Positions 11,301 through 23,788 of a DNA stretch of 64,000 nucleotides are shown piece after piece (the first letter of the stretch is position 1; each line of letters begins with the position of its first letter). Below the pieces are notes generated by a model. It did no database searches. It saw only the letters and a program-made list of their open reading frames with translations, and had not been told where the DNA came from. The translations under genes and the position numbers were made by a program. The stretch is from assembly GCA_902806565.1 (NCBI GenBank), contig CADCXA010000030.1, forward strand, positions 1,240,001-1,304,000, in the 5' to 3' direction. The stretch comes from Hypoxylon rubiginosum. Its lineage: Eukaryota > Ascomycota > Sordariomycetes > Xylariales > Hypoxylaceae.

Positions 11301-14300
11301 TACTGCCGCGCTTCTTCTTCTTCGGAGGTTTAACAACGGAACTACCAGCGTTTCCCGATGAAAACATGGCGGAAGCAGCAGCAGCAACATGTTTGGCAGA
11401 CTTATTTCCCGCAACCGGTGATGGAAGCGTTTGTGTAGTAACTCTCAACACAGACTCGTCCTTCGTCAACCGCGTAAGCATCTTGCTCATGGACTCCTTA
11501 GCCACTCTCGCGTACTGGACACCTAGCATGGCGTCGGTCATTTTCCCGTCCGCGGCGTCAAAAACGAAGACATCCGTCGTGTATTCTTTATCGGACTTGC
11601 GCAAGTGCTGAGCGAATACGTGCCATACGCTAGGGCCATTCTCCCTGCCGTCCGTCGCGGTTCGCACCTTGGGGGAACGCATCGACACCTCGCAGCCCGT
11701 GGCGATGTACATCTCCCCCGGGGACAGCTCCGTCATCAGGTTGACCCACATGCCGCCGATCTGGCTGCACGAGTCGCTCAGGGGCACGTCGAGCCAGGTC
11801 CGCCCCTGGTGGCGCTTGTGCACGACGCCGGCGCTCTCGTTGCCGCGGCCCACCACGGTCCGCACCCCGCGGTACAGCTCCGGGTAGTCCACGACGTCCT
11901 TGAACGCGCGGTACACGTTCCGCCCGCGCAGCACGTCGACGTCGTCCCGCTCGTCGTCCAGGCCTAGCGCCAAGAGGGCCTGGCACCTGCTGTGGGGGAC
12001 CAGCCGCTCGAACCGCTCGAACTCCTGGAGGAAGTCCGCGTCGGTGGGCGCGCGGAAGTGCAGACGCGCCTCGACATGCGTCTGGACGTCGTTGTTGGCG
12101 GCCGCGTTGGCGCTGAACATCTTCATGCTCCACTGCCTTTGCGAGTCGTCGAGCGCCTCGAAGTCGATGTACACGGCCCGCGAGGGGTTGGCACAGAGGG
12201 GCGAGTGGTTGACTAGGTCGTGGAGGACGGGCGACATGCCGGCGGCTTTCCACTCCGGAAACAAGCTGAAAAGCGCTTCGATCGCCATGTCGCTCTCTAA
12301 GGTGGCCGGGCAGATGGGCGCCGTCTGCGCGATGACGTGTCCTGCAAAGAAGTAGTTGTACTTATCCGACAGCGTGTTGACTTGGAACCTCGGCTTCCTC
12401 TTCTTTTTCTTGTCCTGGTAAGCGACAAAACTGAATAGATCCAGTTTTCTTGCGTCTTCTTGGTCCCGATGCTGCGTTTGGGAACCATTAGTCGCCAGTG
12501 TGAGACCACGGGCTTCTATAATCGCTTCGGCCGCTTCGTTGATAGCATCCGCAGGCGACTTCATCTCCAGCCAGTGCCGACCTGCCTTGTCGAACTGGTA
12601 CGGTGGGAGGAGCAGCTGTGTGTACTCTCTCGCCTGTCTGGGATGATGTGACCAAAAGGAGACCTGCAGTCCCTGTTTCCACAAGGCAACAGTAGCATCA
12701 GTCAAGGCATCAATAGCCCCCTTGCTCGTGAGCGACATGGCCTGGAAATGCGCGTCCGGTGGTGTGCTTCTCTGGGCAAGTGCACGACCCGCCATAACGG
12801 TAATCGTCGATGACGAGCCAGCCTCGAGGAAGATGGCGTTCGGGTGCTTATCTGCTAGGCGCTGGATGGCATGGTTGAAGAATACAGGTTTACGCATGTG
12901 CGATGGCACGAAAGTCCAGTCCAGCCGAGATGTAAGAATATCTTCGGTCGCATGCTCCACGGGTATAATTGGCTTGTGGAAAGTCAGCCCCTTTCCGACT
13001 TGTCCGAGGCCATCCACAATCTTGTCCACTAGTACCGAGTGGAAGGCGTTAGATACATTGAGACGCTTGCTCTTGATACCCGAGAAGCGGGTATTGCCAG
13101 CCAGGATCTCTACAGCCGCGTCGATGGATTTGGTAGACCCGGCAATGGTGAAGCTGCGAGGGCCATTGTAACATGCGATAGCAGCCGAGCCGTTAGACGC
13201 GCGGTTCGTCTCGAGCAAGAGATCCTGAATAAGTGCCTCGTCGGCTTCAATAGCCATCATGGCGCCCGAGTCAGTACCCCACGCATCACGCACTAATTTG
13301 GCCCGGCCAGCAACGAGTTTGACGGCATCTACCACACTCAGTACGCCAGCCACGCAAAGCGCCGTGAGCTCGCCGAAGCTATGGCCTACCACGGCAGCGA
13401 CCTTGCCTTCCAGGCCGCAGTCCGTCCAGGTCTTGGCACAAGAGTACTGAAGAGCGAAGAGCATTGTCTGCAGCTTGACGGTGTCCTTCACGGGCTCACG
13501 TGAGAAGATGTCGGGATAGATACTCTCCAAGCCGGAAGACCTGATAGCTGAGTCACACTCGTCTAAGCGGAAACGCAGCACCGCCACGCTATCGTATAGC
13601 TGGCGATCCAGCCCAACAAATGTTGATACTTGGCCGCCGAAGCATAGAATGACGGGCCTCTCAGCTTTCACAGGAAGAATACCTGCAGATAGGGCATTCT
13701 CCTTTGTGGAGGATGCCACTTGCCGCAACTTTCCCTTCAACTCGGCGACCGAGCTGCAGCTGAAAATCAGCCCACTCGGTAAGCCGCGATTAGATTGCCG
13801 GCTCATGGCGAACGAAAGGTCTGGTAATGCGGCTTCTTCGCCGCCGACGTGACGTTGCATCCAGGAGTCGAGCTTAGTGCTGTACGCGTGGATGCTCCTC
13901 CAGTCGAAGCCTGTGACCCAGAACGGCAACCTGCTCGGACCGCTAGGTCGGATGCCGGCGGGCTCCTCGTGTAGTAGACTGGCAGGAGGCTGCGCGACCA
14001 GCATGCTCGCGTTGGATCCACAAGCGCCGTAGTTGTTAATCAAGACGATCTTGCGCTTCTCGGACCAGGGCCGTAGCGAGGTCACGATTTCCATCATGTC
14101 ATCTGGCCGCACTTCGATCTGATGGTTTAGCTTCTCGAAACTGGCTTGGGCCGGTATGAAGCTGTGCCGCATCATCATGATGACCTTGACCAGAGCGATA
14201 ATCCCCGACGCGCCTTCGGTGTGTCCTATATGGCCCTTGACGGACCCAAAAGGCAGCGGCTTCTTGCGGACGGGACCCCCGACCGCGAGTCGTATGGACT

Positions 14301-16563
14301 CGTACTCGGCGGGATCTCCGACCGGTGTGCCGGTGCCGTGGGCCTCAACCAACGAGATATCGTTCGCCTTGAGATTGGCCGCCTTCATTACATCTTTGAA
14401 TAGATGCGAGAGGGAGGGCGCGTTGGGCACAAATAACGGGGTGCAGTTCAAATTCTGGTACACTGCGGTCGACGGGATGGTCGCCAGAATGGGGTTGCCA
14501 TCGGCCACGGCATCTGACAGCTTCTTGAGAAAGACGAAGGCCATACCCTCGGCGCGGCAGTATCCGTCGGCGGCGTCGTCGAACGGCTTACACTGGCCCG
14601 TGTGACTAATGAAACTGCCTGCTGCGAGGTTCTGCATCCACAGCATATTGGTTATGATGTTGACACCTCCGCATAGTGCCGCGCTGCACTCGCCCGACAG
14701 CAGGTTGCGGCATGCAGTATGGATCGCCGTTGTGGATGATGAGCATGCGGTATCGAACGTCACGGAAGGACCAGTCCATCCGAAATAATGAGACAACCTG
14801 CCGACAATGAAGCTCTTGAGTCCCCCTGTAGCCGTAAAGGCGGTTGGTGGGTTGCAGCTGATGTTATGCTCGTAGTCGACTCCGCAGTTGCCCAGGTACA
14901 CGCCAACGTGTAGCTTGTCGCGAGCCTCGCTGCTCTTGGTAGTCTCCGTGAAATAGCCGGACTGTTCTACGGCCTGGTACGCGCCCTCGAGGCAGAGCCG
15001 GCTCTGCGGGTCCATGGCTTGCGACTCGCGCGGGCTCCGCTTGAAGAATTTGTGATCGAAGGCGTCGGAGTCGCGTATGAAATTGGCGTAGAACTTGACC
15101 TTCGGATCGGCATCCGCTTTTGCACGGTGCAACATGTCGTGCTGGAGCCTATCGCGCGTGATAGGCTGGTGCTGCGAGTCTCCCTTCCGCAGCATGTCCA
15201 CGAACTCGTCTAGGTCATCCGCCCCTGCGACCTTGATCGACATACCTACAACAGCAATGCTGTCGTCATGTATCAGGGGGTCGCTCAGAGTAGACGCAGT
15301 CGTATGATTCGGACCGTTTGTGGTTGGTAGTTCCGAAGCCGCCAGGGGTATCGAAACTACTATTCCGTTGGTCTGGTTCCGGGGATTGAACTGGGTTTTC
15401 TCAATGTCGTCAAAATGCTCTTGCCTTGCACCAAGGCGACGTTGTAGCGTAGGCGGGATGCAGCGATCCAACCCAAACGACACAATCCTAGCATCGTCCT
15501 TATGGGCAACTATCTTTGAGAAGGTGCCATACCAGTCGCACTGCAGCATTAGAATGGAGCTCAGTACCATCTCGGTCATGTCCCCTCGGTCCGACGAGAT
15601 TGGCCGCCCGTCACCTTGGTTATCGTAGGTCGGCAGAGCCAGGTTGGAGGCGTCGGCAAACCGTAGCCCCGGCGTTTCACGACATAGTTCCACGAGGGCT
15701 TTAGTGTGGCGCTTTCTGTCCGGTCCGGGTGCGTGGATGTGCCCCTCGATGCCGATCTCGGCCACGACGAGGGACGCCGCACGGAGCTGGCGTACGAGCG
15801 ACGGCGCCGTACGCTCAGACGTGGTCACGGTGGCTCTAGCTTCGTCAAATAGGACGGAGACGTACGCTTCGGGGTAAAGAGCTGATACGATGCGGGTCAT
15901 GTCTTCGTGCTGCTTGGCGCCTCGCCATGCGGTCGCGTAGGAGACCGATTTTCCCTTGCCGAGGCCTTTGTCCCACACCTCGCGCGCATCGATCATGGCA
16001 CCGATCAACATGCCCATCCGCATCGCCGCGGCTCCATGACTCTCAAATTCTTGCCGGTTCGCAGAGCTTGCGACGGCCAGGGCGCCGAGGAGGCCGACGC
16101 AGAAGCCGAGCACCACAGGCTGCTGCTGCTGTCTTTTCTGGCCAGCCACGAGATCGGCCTGAAGGTCATCATGGTATGGGAGACCTTTGCTGTGTCTCGC
16201 GATTTCGAGATAGCGCCAGTATTGGTCGAGTTGTATGGCTACCAAGAGGGGGCCAACGACAGCGTTAGGTAAGTTTTCATCCTGTGATATTTCACCAGAC
16301 TCAACGCCGTGTCGAAGCCACGAGTCAAGATCAGCTAGTGCCGGACGGCCAGATATTGTGCCGGCGACTTCGGGTATCTTGGCCGTCAACACATCCCAAT
16401 ACTCCTGTAGCCCCGTCACCGTTCCCTTGATCCAGTCTGCATTTGGACCTTCCAACAACGACTGTACTTGCTTACCCAGTGATCCTTTGGTCTGCGATAC
16501 CACGTGTCCCCCAAACAAGAAGGTGTTGGCACATTCGAAAACTTCGACGTTGGATCCCATCAT
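8344..16563 (-). CDS. Non-reducing polyketide synthase, SAT-KS-MAT-PT-ACP-CMeT-R (SorB/AzaA type)
   Basis: Uninterrupted 2739-residue frame with a complete reductive-release NR-PKS. SAT (about 1-360) has GFCVG with Cys155 and a GxxH-type site (EGHIH). KS (about 435-860) has DTACSSS with Cys607, EAHGTGT and [11 protein letters not shown] has GHSFGE with Ser1062. PT has catalytic His1409 (AGHVIAQ) and Asp1597 (SDSCSQIGG). There is one ACP with Ser1797 (GIDSL), a C-methyltransferase with [10 protein letters not shown] near 2119, and a terminal NAD(P)-dependent reductase starting near 2360 ([11 protein letters not shown]). All catalytic residues I looked for are present. Known relatives take an acyl starter from an HR-PKS, extend and methylate it, close the ring by aldol chemistry and release an aromatic aldehyde. 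The HR-PKS at 25477 is the likely starter supplier and the monooxygenase at 17222 the next enzyme. The first of two adjacent ATG codons was used. Confidence 0.93.
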   Translation of the reverse strand: MMGSNVEVFECANTFLFGGHVVSQTKGSLGKQVQSLLEGPNADWIKGTVTGLQEYWDVLTAKIPEVAGTISGRPALADLDSWLRHGVESGEISQDENLPNAVVGPLLVAIQLDQYWRYLEIARHSKGLPYHDDLQADLVAGQKRQQQQPVVLGFCVGLLGALAVASSANRQEFESHGAAAMRMGMLIGAMIDAREVWDKGLGKGKSVSYATAWRGAKQHEDMTRIVSALYPEAYVSVLFDEARATVTTSERTAPSLVRQLRAASLVVAEIGIEGHIHAPGPDRKRHTKALVELCRETPGLRFADASNLALPTYDNQGDGRPISSDRGDMTEMVLSSILMLQCDWYGTFSKIVAHKDDARIVSFGLDRCIPPTLQRRLGARQEHFDDIEKTQFNPRNQTNGIVVSIPLAASELPTTNGPNHTTASTLSDPLIHDDSIAVVGMSIKVAGADDLDEFVDMLRKGDSQHQPITRDRLQHDMLHRAKADADPKVKFYANFIRDSDAFDHKFFKRSPRESQAMDPQSRLCLEGAYQAVEQSGYFTETTKSSEARDKLHVGVYLGNCGVDYEHNISCNPPTAFTATGGLKSFIVGRLSHYFGWTGPSVTFDTACSSSTTAIHTACRNLLSGECSAALCGGVNIITNMLWMQNLAAGSFISHTGQCKPFDDAADGYCRAEGMAFVFLKKLSDAVADGNPILATIPSTAVYQNLNCTPLFVPNAPSLSHLFKDVMKAANLKANDISLVEAHGTGTPVGDPAEYESIRLAVGGPVRKKPLPFGSVKGHIGHTEGASGIIALVKVIMMMRHSFIPAQASFEKLNHQIEVRPDDMMEIVTSLRPWSEKRKIVLINNYGACGSNASMLVAQPPASLLHEEPAGIRPSGPSRLPFWVTGFDWRSIHAYSTKLDSWMQRHVGGEEAALPDLSFAMSRQSNRGLPSGLIFSCSSVAELKGKLRQVASSTKENALSAGILPVKAERPVILCFGGQVSTFVGLDRQLYDSVAVLRFRLDECDSAIRSSGLESIYPDIFSREPVKDTVKLQTMLFALQYSCAKTWTDCGLEGKVAAVVGHSFGELTALCVAGVLSVVDAVKLVAGRAKLVRDAWGTDSGAMMAIEADEALIQDLLLETNRASNGSAAIACYNGPRSFTIAGSTKSIDAAVEILAGNTRFSGIKSKRLNVSNAFHSVLVDKIVDGLGQVGKGLTFHKPIIPVEHATEDILTSRLDWTFVPSHMRKPVFFNHAIQRLADKHPNAIFLEAGSSSTITVMAGRALAQRSTPPDAHFQAMSLTSKGAIDALTDATVALWKQGLQVSFWSHHPRQAREYTQLLLPPYQFDKAGRHWLEMKSPADAINEAAEAIIEARGLTLATNGSQTQHRDQEDARKLDLFSFVAYQDKKKKRKPRFQVNTLSDKYNYFFAGHVIAQTAPICPATLESDMAIEALFSLFPEWKAAGMSPVLHDLVNHSPLCANPSRAVYIDFEALDDSQRQWSMKMFSANAAANNDVQTHVEARLHFRAPTDADFLQEFERFERLVPHSRCQALLALGLDDERDDVDVLRGRNVYRAFKDVVDYPELYRGVRTVVGRGNESAGVVHKRHQGRTWLDVPLSDSCSQIGGMWVNLMTELSPGEMYIATGCEVSMRSPKVRTATDGRENGPSVWHVFAQHLRKSDKEYTTDVFVFDAADGKMTDAMLGVQYARVAKESMSKMLTRLTKDESVLRVTTQTLPSPVAGNKSAKHVAAAASAMFSSGNAGSSVVKPPKKKKRGSTENKPSRRKDITEDVRDLVSNVSGIEASEFTLDTEMAELGIDSLMGMELAREVEIVFKCAIDQAEQMEATTLRKFVACVANALERDGVEGAGQNGETPESDDDEFFSSSDEGATWSRPSQNDTDSQISTPNGSESPLLSEKPIDSVLAADSAESKRATASNLTLSRSDILESFGEVKMLTDELMREHRLDTIHKTEIAGSNRLCAALVVEALEQLGMPLRAAAPGQELERVPFLPQHHRLMECVYEFLERDARLVDIDSENGRLTRTHIAVPRKSSDAILQELLETQPSFAVPNRMTFYAGQRLADVLSGVTDGIRVIFGTPKGRELVQAMYCDHTFNYMNYLQMRDVISRLASRIGSVEPGGTLKVLEMGAGTGGTTLVIAPFLATLNIPVEYTFTDLSPSMVANARRTFGKQYPFMKFAVHDIEKAPAEEHRGQHVVLASNAVHATHSLAVSARNIRQALRPDGFLMILEMTEVVPFVDLVFGLLEGWWLFDDGRTHAVVPAEHWERELRGAGFGHVDWTDGSLPENAFQKVIMALASGEPEPEHLPKALPGTTKTTQLDRGDVKARELEAEGFVATYTRGWDTPELNTARDRKTSTVSGSTAAVVVVTGATGSLGAHLVQQFAEHPGVATVVCVNRPSSRPVDQRQDDAFSNRGIILSPDARRKLRVLETDTSKPRLGLPPAEYAWLAQNGTHIVHNAWPMSGTRPIKAFEPQFQSLRNLLDLARSMAIRDHPGGSSSSRIGFQLVSSIGVVGYAGEPRVLERRVPMAAVLPGGYTEAKWACERMLDETLHRYPRLFRPMVARPGQIAGSTASGYWNPVEHFAFLVKSAQALGAWPDFDGVLQWLPVDTCARVMAELLQIGGDEQADKACPVYHIDNPVGQPWKAMSPVLAAALGIPPRRIVPFADWVKRVRRSPLSAETENPAARIVDFLEFHFERMSCGGLILDTQEAQRHSEALARQGPVSADVARLYVASWKKTGFLN

Positions 16564-17221
16564 GCAAAGGGAAACGAAGTACGGTTTGTATGAGATGCAG
16601 GCCTAGGGAGTTGGCCTTGGTTGATTCTATACTCAATGGGCAGGTTGAACTCAGAAGATAGTTGGGCTTACACGGGCTAGATGCCCGTATTATGAACCTA
16701 TCTGAACATACCGGAACTAACTGAAGGTATGCTGGCCCAATTCTCCTTTGGCAAGGCTGGCTCATTCCAGGATTCGTTGCGAGCTGACTAGAATTAGTCC
16801 GCGAAAGTCCGGTGCGGACAGGACTAGGAGGATTGATCATTTCATCTGTAAGTCCTCTGCAAGTCCAATCAGCCTGCTTACATCAAGATAGGGGCTATTA
16901 AGACATAGTGCAATGCAGAATGTGGAGTGATCAGATATTCTGCATGACTTTTGTTGCTGTGATTCAGGGGTCACAATTTCCACCCTGATGGTTGGTATTA
17001 TCAAAGCTCAACACATCTCTGTACTGTAAGTTGCATAGATCCAAGTATGGAAGCTGGCTACAGGAATCGGTAGATAATACTGCACATGAAATTGTTCAAA
17101 CAATGTGAATTGGCGTGGAAAAAACCAATAGTACATATGAACATCGTAACTATGGCACGAATGTAGTGGTAGACTGAGGATGCTTTCAATAATTTAACTA
17201 AAGGGGAATTCTGCGTAATTA
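16564..17221. promoter_or_regulatory. Presumed NR-PKS promoter region
   Basis: This 658-base gap lies between the 5' end of the NR-PKS and the 3' end of the monooxygenase, both minus strand, so it should hold the NR-PKS promoter and the monooxygenase terminator. No open frame is supported and no convincing TATA box or paired CGG sites were picked out by eye. Confidence 0.4.
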
Positions 17222-18599
17222 CTACAAGGCAGTGGCTCTCTTTCTTGCATCAAGTACCATCTCGTCAACACTAAAATCCCAAAGTTTTCGTGACGCCTTC
17301 GCCAGCTTAGCCTGACACCTTTCAGCGTCCCTGCCTGTCGGCCCGTAGCGCCACTGGTACATCTCGCCCATCTCACGAGAGCTGCGCACCAGCCACTGAC
17401 TACGCTCCATTCGAACTGAAGAATAGGCTTGCAAAGCCCGTTCAAGTGCTAATCTGTTCGTAGTCTGTGTCGACTCGCTACCCAGCCTATCCCTTGCCTC
17501 AGCAAGCACCTCGCAGAGAACGAGCGCATCTTCGACCCCCATGCAGGCTCCGACGCCCTGGTGGGGGCTGCTGGAGTGAGCAGCATCTCCGGCAATGCAG
17601 ACGAGACCACGGGCGTACGTTGGCGCCGGATTCTCACACATGTCGAAGATCCCCCACTTGATCAGTTTCTCGGGGAACAGCTGGGCCATGTCGGCCATGT
17701 GCGGACTCAAACCAGCGATGACCCGGCTAACCTCGTCGCGCGTTGCGGGAGCCGTCATCGTGTCAGTGTCGGAAAAACCCGAAGACTCGTGGGCGAATAC
17801 GGCAATGTTTAGGAAGGTTCCGTTCATGACCTGGCATGTCGCCATCAGCTTCTCCGTCGGTCATCTTTCAGGTTCGTGCTTAACTTACAGGATAAGACAT
17901 CATATTGACATTCGGTGCGCAATGCATACACGCGCTCAATGCTTTATTCTCCCCGAGAGCTTCGACGCCTGCCGCCATCGGCACCATAGTGCGGTAGGCC
18001 ACGGTATGAGTGAAACTTGGACGAGAAGCTGGGTGGTCGGGCCCTAATAGGAGCTGGCGGGTGGTCGAATGGATCCCGTCGCACCCGATCAGTACGTGAG
18101 CATCGGCGACGGTGCCGTCGGCGAAGCGCAGCACCACCTTGTCGCTCCCCGGCTCGTCCCCGTAGCCCACGAGCTGCTTCTCGAACCGCACCACGCCCTC
18201 GGGCAGTAGCGCGGCCATGGCCAGCAGGAGGTGCGAGCGCACGGCGCCCCAGAACGCCAGGTGCGCCTCGGGCATCTGGAACAGCAACGCGGACGCCTCC
18301 TGCTGCGCGTCCCGCTTGGTCCGGGGGTGGAAGGCGTCCCAGTAGCGCGTGTTCGCGCTCGAGCTCGTCTTCTGGCTGATGCGGCTCAGGGTGTCGAGGA
18401 GGGCCGGGTCGAGCCGCCGCATGCACTCCCGCGCGATGCCGGTGAAGCCGAACCCGGCCCCGATTTCGTGCCAGGCGGCCGCGCGCTCGTAGATGGTGAC
18501 GTTCATGTGCCTGTGCAAGAGCCCGATGGCGGTCATAACTCCAATGATGCCGCCGCCCACGATGGCCACGTCCAGACGTGGTGCTTTAGAGTCTCCCAT
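17222..18599 (-). CDS. FAD-dependent monooxygenase, salicylate-hydroxylase type (SorC/TropB/AzaH-like)
   Basis: Two exons, 18599-17889 and 17830-17222, joined across a 58-nt GT-AG intron (GTAAGT donor), give 439 residues, normal for group A flavoprotein monooxygenases. The N-terminus has the Rossmann FAD motif (AIVGGGIIG) and an E/R pair (YERAAAWHEIGAGFG). DG appears in LIGCDGIHS, and the second FAD motif is CIAGDAAHSSSPHQG. There is no signal peptide, so it is probably cytosolic. Relatives encoded beside reductive NR-PKSs (TropB, AzaH, SorC) use NAD(P)H and O2 to hydroxylate and dearomatise the freshly released ring. The position directly upstream of the NR-PKS on the same strand fits that role. 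The exact regiochemistry cannot be read from sequence. Confidence 0.9.
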
Positions 18600-19145
18600 T
18601 TTAGGCAGTTCCTCGTACTACTTAGCCTAGAAGTGTATGTATTAGAATTGGTGAGATCATGTGAGAATATCTAGGTACAAGGTAGGTAGGTAGGTAAGGC
18701 TTCGAGGCTTCGGTATTGTATCGAAGTCTTAAACCGGGTGAGAAAAGGTCACCAGTCTCACAGTAATACACTGGGACACAGAGAGTCAGCCATCTCGCTT
18801 CTCTTCGAGAATTGACGTTAATGTTGAAATCGTTTACATCCATGATGCTACGTTAGGTACCTAACCTGAGCGGCACAGCTTTGGCCCATGTAGGGTGGAC
18901 GTTCTAGAGTAAGGAGTAGGGCTGACGGAACTCCTAGCGTGTGCATGTCGGGTAACACAAAGACAGCTGCAATAAAAACTCCGCACAGGACAGCAAGGTC
19001 ACATTAAATCTGACATTTCCCCTCTATCGACAGAGAGAGCAGCCAACTGCCCTCCGTTTTCGTCTCCTATCTCCGCCAACCTCCAGCGGACTTCCCCACG
19101 CGACCAAGCAGGCCCGATCCCGAATAGCCAGAAACGTGCTCCTCT
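18600..19145. promoter_or_regulatory. Divergent promoter between monooxygenase and regulator
   Basis: These 546 bases separate the start codons of the minus-strand monooxygenase and the plus-strand Zn(II)2Cys6 regulator, so they should serve both genes. A GGTAGGTAGGTAGG run lies at about 18682. I see no gene. Confidence 0.45.
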
Positions 19146-21245
19146 ATGAAGCGAAGAAGTGTGGCGCGTTCGGCCCAATACGGCCAGGCCTGTCGGAGCT
19201 GCACCAAGGCCAAGTGCCGCTGTATCCTCCGAGCCGACGGCGATGGGTGTGAAAGGCAAGCAAGCACCTAAAAAAGGAAATCTGGGGGCGCCTGCTGGTA
19301 GATGCGGTAAGCCCCGAGTGTGTGCGAGTCTAACCCTGATTTTTTGAAAACAACGCAGATGCCACCGGCTCAGAAGAGCATGTCAGCCGTCTGATAAGCC
19401 CCCGCGCCGGAACGCTGCTGCCGGCGACGACCAGGGTTCGGGCGAGCGGATCGCGCAGTTGGAAAGCAAACTGGAATGTCTTGTCTCGCAGCTGCAGTCG
19501 CGCCAGATTCTCGGCGACGGTGATGGTGACGGTAACGGCGATGGCGACGGCAGCAGGAGTACGAGCACGAATATCGAATCACGAGAACCCCCTCCGGAAC
19601 AGCCTGGGGCATCGTCATTCGCTAACCTCTCGTCGCCCTTCCTTCGTAGTAATACATTGATTGAAGATGTCGACGACAGCAACACCCAAGGGCTTGTCGA
19701 CCCGTTAACCGAGCCTTCCGGTCCCGGTCCCGGTCCCGGCACGATCACGACTCGGCCCCACACCGGCCCCACTGCCTCGGAGTCTTTGGACGATGATGAC
19801 CTGCTCATCGCGGCATGCCTTGACACCTTCACCTCGTCTATGCTACCTTACTTCCCCTTCATCCACTTCCCCCCGGGTCTAACCGCGGACCGACTGCGGC
19901 GCGACCGGCCGCTACTGCTCCGTGCCGTCGTCTGCGTGGCGTGGCCGTTCCCGAGGGAGAAGCGGGCGCGCGCACTCGAGCTGAAGCGTACCCTCCTCGA
20001 GGCGTATTTTATGCGGCAGCAGCAGAAGGAGCAGCAGCAGCAGCACTGGGATCAGTCCGGCGAGGGGGGTGAAGAGGAGGAAGAAGAAGATGCCGATTCG
20101 TCAACCGACTTGCTGCTAGCTCTTCTGACCTACGTCGCCTGGGGCTGGGACCATGCACACAGCCGCGGCGGCAGCTTGTCGTACCTGATGATGCCGTGCA
20201 TGTCGCTGGCCGGCGAGATGTTCTTGGATAGGCCCGCGCCCCGCGGCCTGCACACGGCCACCATCTTTGCGCCACATTCCGAGATACGGCACGACGCAGA
20301 CCGGCTCTCCCCGGAGCGCCGGCGCGCCGTGCTCGGCTGTTTCGCGCTCAGCTCCGTCGTCTCTGGCTTCTTTGCCGACATGGATGCCATGAACTGGACA
20401 CCGCAGATGGAGCAAGCCCTCGCCACCATTAGCACGAGCCAGGAATGCCCGGGTGACGCCGGCCTCGTTCTCCAAACCCGTCTCCAGTTGCTTTGCCTCA
20501 AGGCCGTCAAGCTTCGTTGCCACTTGCAAGTGCAGCCGCCTCAGACACAGCCGGCGTTTTCAGCTGCTTCGGTAACCATGGAGGCCGAGGGGCTCCTAGA
20601 ACAGCTACAGGAACTCAGCAGATCCTCTTCTTCGACTTCCGAGCACCACCACCATCGTAAGTATACCAAGTCGCTGGCCATAAGGGCACGCGAGGATTTG
20701 ACGAGACTTTCACTGACGAGACATTGGTCACACTTGCAGAAGTCTCCCTGGCGCACATGTCCTACGTGGAGATACAAATCCTCGAGACCATCCGCGCATC
20801 TAGCTTGATATCTTCGCAGTCAGAAGAAGCCGATCGACGGTACATATGGCAGTCCACACTCGCGCTCGAAGCTTGCACCTCGGCCCTGCTCGACCTCCCC
20901 CCGTCCCGCTTCCGGGCCATCTCTTTCGTCCAGTGGGAGCAGCTCGTGGGCTGCCTCGTGGTCCTGGGCAGAAACGTCCGAGACGAGAGGATGGACCGCG
21001 CCTCCGCCCGGGCCGTCGTCGACTTGCCCGTCCTACTAGACCGCGTTGTCGAAAAGATAACGCTGACGGCCGCGGAGGCTCTCGAGGAGGAGCACGATGG
21101 TACTTTTACGCTGCTGGCGTCTCGCGCGCGTGCGTTTCGCTCGAGCATACAAGGTTCTACAGTAGAGGTTGTCCGACCGGTTCGACCGTCGCAGGGTCCC
21201 TTTCAAAACCCTAAGATCTGGATAGACCAGCTTTTTGCGGCATGA
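19146..21245 (+). CDS. Zn(II)2Cys6 transcription factor with a GC-AG intron in the zinc cluster
   Basis: Three exons, 19146-19255, 19359-20656 and 20740-21245, give 637 residues with consistent phases. The first intron starts with GC (AG|GCAAGC) and splits the zinc cluster. Joining the exons restores the canonical C-x2-C-x6-C-x8-C-x2-C-x6-C with Cys16, 19, 26, 35, 38 and 45. A short coiled coil (ERIAQLESKLECL) follows, then low-complexity Asp-Gly and Pro-Gly runs, then a helical middle region typical of fungal regulators, with a Gln/Glu-rich insertion around 20015-20090. The gene sits between the tailoring enzyme and the second regulator and is convergent with the latter. It is probably a cluster-specific activator or modulator, like one of the two regulators of sorbicillinoid clusters. 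Its DNA site is unknown, though CGG half-sites would be expected. Confidence 0.85.
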
Positions 21246-21425
21246 TAACATATACCTTTCCATGTACTGCTACTATTTAAGGGGAAATATTGTATATTTG
21301 GGTAAGGGAGGGGGAATAACGTAAATGGATATCTACGAGCTTCTCGGTTCATCACGGTTACGTGTCTGTATATACCCTTTACTATAGTTATATTTTATAT
21401 CTAAGGTATCCATCTATATAAGACA

Positions 21426-23608
21426 TCAGTGCCAAGGTATTATATCGTGCGTTAAGCAGATCTCGCGGGCGATGTTATTTACATCGCACAAATCTCTCAA
21501 CAGCTGCAACAGAGTCTCCGCGCCCACGTGGCCGTCATCTCCGGAGCTCCCCTGCGCATCGAGGAAAGCGATGCCCGAGGCGAGCGGGTTGGGCAGGAAA
21601 GGGTGCGTTTTGAAGCAACTGAAAGAGGGCAGCGTCTTGACCAGCCGCAGCATCTCCGCCGTAGCCCTCAAGGCACGCTGCTCGTGCGGGTGGGTCTCGT
21701 TTACCTGGCCATTTTCCATGCCTTGCCACGGCGGTGTCTTCTGAACCGCGCCACCGCCGCCCAGGCAGATAATGGCGCTGTGCGCCAACATGTGTACGAA
21801 GAACAGCATGGGGTCGCGCTCGACGGTAGGCGTCGTCGGATTTTGTCCGAGGAGCTTCACGTGTCTTTCTACCGCTGCGGCTAGCGACTCGTGGCGCCCC
21901 CTTGCATTACGTGATGGCTCTTGGCCGTTGTCCCTAAGGGATGTCTTGCAGTAAGCCATGCAGCGGCTGTGCAACGTCGCCAAGATGATGCATTCGGAGA
22001 AAAGTGATGACATGTTGCGCTCGCCTTTTGCGAGCGCATCGGCCAGGTGGTCTGTAATGATTGGCTGGTTGTTTTGGAAGTTTGCATCAGGTGCAGGAAG
22101 TCGTGTACTGACCTGTGAACACGACAAGAGGACATAGTTAGCTCCGAGTACGATTAGCACAAAACGGGGAGGCATTTTCCTGGTGCACATACCATGTCTT
22201 CATAGAGCGTTAGTGGCCACTCACTGCGCCAGCAGAGAAAGTAGTCGAGGGTGTAGGCTACCCAGAAAGTTCTCCTTCTTTCCTCCGTCTCCGCAAAGCT
22301 CTCGTTGGGTTCGAAGCCTGCCATCGGAGGGGCGCCGGTCGTTTGAAGCTTGTCAAGCTCGTGCAGCCGCGCCATCTGAACGAGTCGGAACGCATAGCCG
22401 GCCGTTATCATGGCTTGCCACTCGTTCACCCGCAGAGACTCGTAGTGGGCCAGTAGGAGCCACGCTTGGACGTACTCGATCTGGATCTTATCGCGGGGTG
22501 CAAGCGAGTGTGAATCTATGGCGTCGCTGGCCCGCCTTGATTCCTCGAGTAGGTAACGTGACTCCGCGTAGAGCACATTCACACAGCTCCGATATGGGGC
22601 CGACATGGAGGCAGCTAGAGTGTGCATAGCTGATCTCAAGCACGCTCGAGCGGGGGAGGGATTCTCCTGGCCGGCCCAGGCAAAATAGCGTTGCTGATGA
22701 ACCATAGGGCAGATTTTGTGGACCCTGTCGAAATACACGTCGTCTCTGTTGTATAAAAACTCAGCCTGGGTATGCAGGATTTACGCCGGTCTTGGGACGA
22801 ACAAATTATGAGAAAGGGACAGACGACGTACAAGTCAGCACGAATCCAACCTGAGACCTCGGGGTCTCCTGACCCCATGACCGAGCTTGCATCTCCAAGC
22901 TCAAGCTGCTCTCCAAACACCGTGTTACCGTCGCGGTCCAACCTTCCAGCGGCGGCGACAGCTCCAGCAGTGTCCGGCATGGTCATCTCCATAGGCCAGG
23001 CAAGGTATTGCTGCGTCAATTCAGCTACCTGGTCCGTGATACCGTCGGGAAATATGTTGACGTCTGGGTCAGGGCATGGCTGCTCAGGTCTTGCAATCGA
23101 TGGCTCCGACGGCGTTGGTAGCGAGACATCTTCTAAGGGGACGTCGCTAGCCGGCGACGCAGGATTCGGCTCCTTGACACCCGACTGCTTCCTCAGTTCC
23201 CACTCGAGCGTTGCTGGAGTGATACATCTTGTCAATGTCGATAGTTCAGGCTTGGTTATGTCTCGGGGCCCGGAGTGCCAACTGCATTTAGGGGTAAGGT
23301 TACAAACCGGCCTAGAAGAGACAATACCCTCCGGGTTGCCGGACCTTGCGAAGGGCCCGAAAGAAAGCAACGTCGTGCAAAAGACAAAAAAAAGGAGAGC
23401 AAGAATGGCACTCACCAATCCGCGACCGCATCATGTCAATCTGCCCCTTCTTAGGACCTCTCCGCGGTCTTTTGGTCACAGTAATGCATGCAGCGTCGAA
23501 TTCCGTGCAGACACCGCAACGGGGCTGTACACGGTCGCAACGCGCCTTACGCCTGCGGCATTCCTCGCACGCGAATCCAGGTTGCTGTCGTACACCAGCT
23601 TCTTGCAT
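21426..23608 (-). CDS. Zn(II)2Cys6 transcription factor with fungal-specific regulatory domain
   Basis: Four exons, 23608-23416, 23213-22832, 22745-22193 and 22112-21426, give 604 residues. All three introns (202, 86 and 79 nt) are GT-AG with matching phases. The zinc cluster is Cys14, 17, 24, 31, 34 and 41 ([11 protein letters not shown], then CGVC). A basic linker ([10 protein letters not shown]) and a short dimerisation helix ([12 protein letters not shown]) follow. The Fungal_trans-type middle domain begins with [14 protein letters not shown] and includes [19 protein letters not shown] and WPLTLYEDM. It is a nuclear regulator, presumably of the PKS cluster. It is tail-to-tail with the other regulator (180 bases apart) and head-to-head with the HR-PKS across 1.87 kb. 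Three 19-base repeats lie 124-180 bases upstream of its ATG. Confidence 0.87.
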
Positions 23609-23731
23609 TATTGTTCAGGAGGAGAAGTCTAATAAAAGCTGACGTTCGTTTCCCCGATGATTGCTTGACGCCTGACGCCTGACGGCACTCGGATGGTCAA
23701 GAAGCCCCCCCTTTACATAGTACGGCATTAA

Positions 23732-23788
23732 CATCAATCTCTCCGTGATGCATCAATCTCTCCGCGATGCATCAATGTCTCCGTGATA
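23732..23788. repeat. Three tandem 19-base repeats in the regulator promoter
   Basis: Three head-to-tail copies of CATCAATCTCTCCGTGATG at 23732-23750, 23751-23769 and 23770-23788. They differ at one to two positions (CTCCG[T/C]GATG, AAT[C/G]TCTCC). They lie 124-180 bases upstream of the minus-strand regulator ATG. Position and copy number suggest a regulator-binding array; the binding protein is unknown. Confidence 0.75.

Noticed and set aside
17944..18426. Arg/Ala-rich frames overlapping the monooxygenase on both strands
   Set aside because: They are out-of-frame shadows of the first exon, which has clear FAD motifs.
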